From the NCBI GenBank assembly GCA_003451645.1, contig DMER01000031.1:1-8597 (forward strand): a DNA stretch of 8,597 bases. The letters run 5' to 3'. Shown piece by piece: positions 7,143 to 8,597 of the stretch. Both the position numbers and the translations under genes were made by a program. The notes under the pieces are model-generated. The model was not told the DNA's origin. It searched no databases and saw only the letters and a list, made by a program, of their open reading frames with translations. Source of the DNA: Alphaproteobacteria bacterium. GTDB taxonomy: Bacteria > Pseudomonadota > Alphaproteobacteria > Micropepsales > Micropepsaceae. The first letter of the stretch is position 1. Every line of letters starts with the position of its first letter.

Positions 7143-7164
7143 AAGCCCTGAAATAGGGCTTTTT
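7143..7164 (+). terminator. Intrinsic terminator-like hairpin on the plus strand
   Basis: AAGCCCT (7143-7149), loop GAAAT, and AGGGCTT (7155-7161) form a perfect 7-bp stem, and the plus strand continues with T residues to give a run of five (7160-7164). The minus strand has no T-run after the stem, so the polarity is plus. No plus-strand gene that would need it was found in the window. Confidence 0.5.
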
Positions 7165-7192
7165 GACTATGGCCGTTAACGAATTGAACACC

Positions 7193-7224
7193 AAAAAAGG
7201 GCTGGTCGAAGACACGGCCAGCCC
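7193..7224 (-). terminator. Intrinsic terminator of the prolyl oligopeptidase gene
   Basis: On the minus strand GGGCTGGCC (7224-7216) pairs over nine positions, one of them G-U, with GACCAGCCC (7207-7199) across an 8-base loop. A run of six T residues follows directly (7198-7193). It begins 28 bases after the TAA stop of the oligopeptidase gene and is the clearest terminator in the window. Confidence 0.88.
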
Positions 7225-7252
7225 TCGAGACATAGTCTGCGGCCTGCCTTGG

Positions 7253-8597
7253 TTAATCCATGAGCCTTTGCCGCAAATAGACCCACGACAGGGCCAGTTG
7301 CTCGGCGCGTTGTTTAAGGTTGGCGGCGGCCGAATGCCCGCCCTCTATGTTTTCGTAGTAAAAGAAAGGCATTCCATAACCTTCCATTTTTGCCGCCATC
7401 TTGCGCGCATGGCCCGGATGGACCCGGTCGTCTTTGGTCGAGGTAACGAACAGGACCGTGGGATATTTCACACCCTTGTTCAGGTTCTGATACGGAGACC
7501 ATTTGGACATGAGCGCGCGCTCATCCGGCTTCTCCGGGTCGCCATACTCGGCTACCCAGCTGGCTCCCGCGAGCAGCTTGTGAAAGCGCAGCATATCCAA
7601 CAGTGGCACCTGGCAGACCACCGCATTAAAGAGGTCCGGATTGCGCACCATGGTGGCGCCCACGAGCAGGCCGCCATTGGACCCGCCCATGATCCCCATC
7701 CGGCGCGGCGAAGAAATCTTGCGCGCCACGAGATCCTTGCCGACGGCTGCCATGTCGTCGAAGACCAATGGCCGCTTGGCAGGGCCCTTGACAGCCTCGT
7801 GCCAGCGCGGACCGAACTCCCCGCCGCCACGAATATTGGCCACCACATAGGCACCGCCACGCTCCAGCCACATCTTGCCGCTGGTCGCCCAGTACCATGG
7901 GTCCTGACTGACCTGGAACCCGCCATAGGCATAGATCAGCGTGGGCAGATTGCCATCAGGCGTCACCGCATCCTTCATCACGAGGAAGTAGGGGATCTTC
8001 TCACCATCGCTGGAGGTGGCTTCAAACTGCTGAACCTTGAGCCCTTGTGCGTTAAACCGTGCGGGCAAGGTCTTGAACGCTTGTGGCGCTTGTTCGCCCT
8101 TCACCAGATAAAGACTGTCTGGAACCAGGAAGCTCGCATACTGGATGAACGCCTCCTCATCCCACTCCGAGGCCGACACCACATTGACCGAACCATTGTC
8201 GGGCAGCGCGATCGTGCCTTGCGACCATGCCTTGCCGTCAAAGCGATAGGTATCGACGCGGCCACGCACATTATTGAGCTTGGTCACATAGACCCGGTCG
8301 CCCGCTGTCGCGACCCCGCTAATGGCGGAGCGCGCATCGGGCGTGAACAAAGCTGTCAGCGCCAGGGGCGCGGACGGGTTGGCCAGAAACGCATCGAGCG
8401 ATGTGGCGAGCAAGGTCCCGGGAATAAAGGTCTTGCCATTCACGGCCCAATCCTTTTGGGGGGTGAGCAGGAGCTGGCGCTTATGCAAACCCCGCACCTC
8501 CACATGCTCAGGGACCGGCAGGCGCACAGGCTTGAGATCGGCAGTCAGATAATAGGTCTCGCTATTGAAGAAATCGGTCGCGCGCGTGACCCAGCGG
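7253..8597 (-). CDS. Prolyl oligopeptidase family serine peptidase (S9A), N-terminus cut by window edge
   Basis: S9A enzymes cleave short peptides after proline. They combine a beta-propeller that limits substrate size with an alpha/beta-hydrolase domain. The frame is open from the right edge to TAA at 7255-7253, 447 residues, against about 690-720 for the family, so the first third or so is outside. Counting from the internal GTG at 8527, the nucleophile Ser283 is in MGGSNGG, the acid is an Asp in TKDDRVHPGH (365-373), and the base His398 is in EGGHSAAAN. IYAYGGFQVS and NIRGGGEFGPRWHEA are also diagnostic of S9A. The upstream part, from the edge through DFFNSETYYLTADL, is the end of the propeller. 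That GTG is not the true start, since coding continues to the edge. The cellular location cannot be judged without the N-terminus. The gene ends in a strong terminator and is probably its own unit. Confidence 0.95.
   Translation of the reverse strand, partial: RWVTRATDFFNSETYYLTADLKPVRLPVPEHVEVRGLHKRQLLLTPQKDWAVNGKTFIPGTLLATSLDAFLANPSAPLALTALFTPDARSAISGVATAGDRVYVTKLNNVRGRVDTYRFDGKAWSQGTIALPDNGSVNVVSASEWDEEAFIQYASFLVPDSLYLVKGEQAPQAFKTLPARFNAQGLKVQQFEATSSDGEKIPYFLVMKDAVTPDGNLPTLIYAYGGFQVSQDPWYWATSGKMWLERGGAYVVANIRGGGEFGPRWHEAVKGPAKRPLVFDDMAAVGKDLVARKISSPRRMGIMGGSNGGLLVGATMVRNPDLFNAVVCQVPLLDMLRFHKLLAGASWVAEYGDPEKPDERALMSKWSPYQNLNKGVKYPTVLFVTSTKDDRVHPGHARKMAAKMEGYGMPFFYYENIEGGHSAAANLKQRAEQLALSWVYLRQRLMD

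Larger units (their letters stand above)
6864..7252. other. Intergenic region between the oligopeptidase and the autotransporter-like gene
   Basis: This 389-base stretch has no convincing gene and is visibly more AT-rich than its surroundings. It holds two opposed terminator-like hairpins (7143-7164 plus, 7193-7224 minus), a promoter candidate for the downstream gene (7057-7085), a perfect DnaA box (7032-7040), two adjacent small inverted repeats CACTG-GCA-CAGTG (7000-7012) and GGTC-AGAG-GACC (7012-7023), a CTTAA direct repeat (7106-7117), and one GANTC methylation site (7136-7140). A second, weaker promoter-like pair, TTGAAT then AATATC 17 bases later on the minus strand, is seen at about 6965-6993. 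Confidence 0.6.

Noticed and set aside
6924..7252. Search for a tRNA, SRP RNA or replication origin in the intergenic region
   Set aside because: No cloverleaf or TTCGA T-loop pattern, no SRP RNA tetraloop pattern, and only one DnaA box.
7170..7330. Plus-strand ATG at 7170 soon after the hairpin, opening a short frame
   Set aside because: The frame runs through the oligopeptidase terminator and antisense into that gene, starts right after a terminator-like T-run, and has no protein-like features.

Overview
The window looks like a chromosomal housekeeping region of an alphaproteobacterium. This rests on the conserved order ffh-rpsP-rimM-trmD-rplS followed by leuC, the GC-rich coding sequence, the alpha-style C-terminal extensions on S16 and Ffh, and two promoter candidates that match the Caulobacter-type housekeeping consensus (TTGaCgS / GCTANAWC). 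A caulobacter-like lineage (Caulobacterales, Maricaulales or a relative) is a reasonable guess, but the sequence alone does not prove it. Every gene I can support is on the minus strand, so transcription runs from high to low coordinates.

Layout in the direction of transcription: (1) 8597-7253, the C-terminal part of a prolyl oligopeptidase (S9A) with an intact catalytic half, closed by a clear intrinsic terminator at 7224-7193. (2) 7252-6864, a 389-base intergenic region with a promoter candidate, a perfect DnaA box, small inverted repeats, and a terminator-like hairpin that faces the other way and has no obvious plus-strand gene. (3) 6863-5346, a secreted outer-membrane protein with an autotransporter-like beta-barrel and an unrecognised N-terminal region. 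(4) 5345-5150, a promoter candidate and a long leader for ffh. (5) 5149-1477, the ffh-rpsP-rimM-trmD-rplS cluster, tightly packed. (6) 1375 to the left edge, leuC, whose last residues lie outside the window.

How the genes work together: Ffh is the SRP GTPase that delivers nascent membrane proteins. S16 and L19 are ribosomal proteins, RimM matures the 30S subunit, and TrmD methylates G37 of tRNAs. This is the classical trmD operon with ffh at its head. The high-demand genes (rpsP, rplS) have strong ribosome binding sites, while rimM has its SD-like element folded into a hairpin touching the start codon. That arrangement parallels the differential expression known for the E. coli operon. LeuC belongs to leucine biosynthesis and is probably a separate unit or a read-through tail.

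I do not see a new multi-gene system, mobile element, CRISPR array, tRNA or rRNA. The least explained parts are the autotransporter-like gene and the intergenic region upstream of it.
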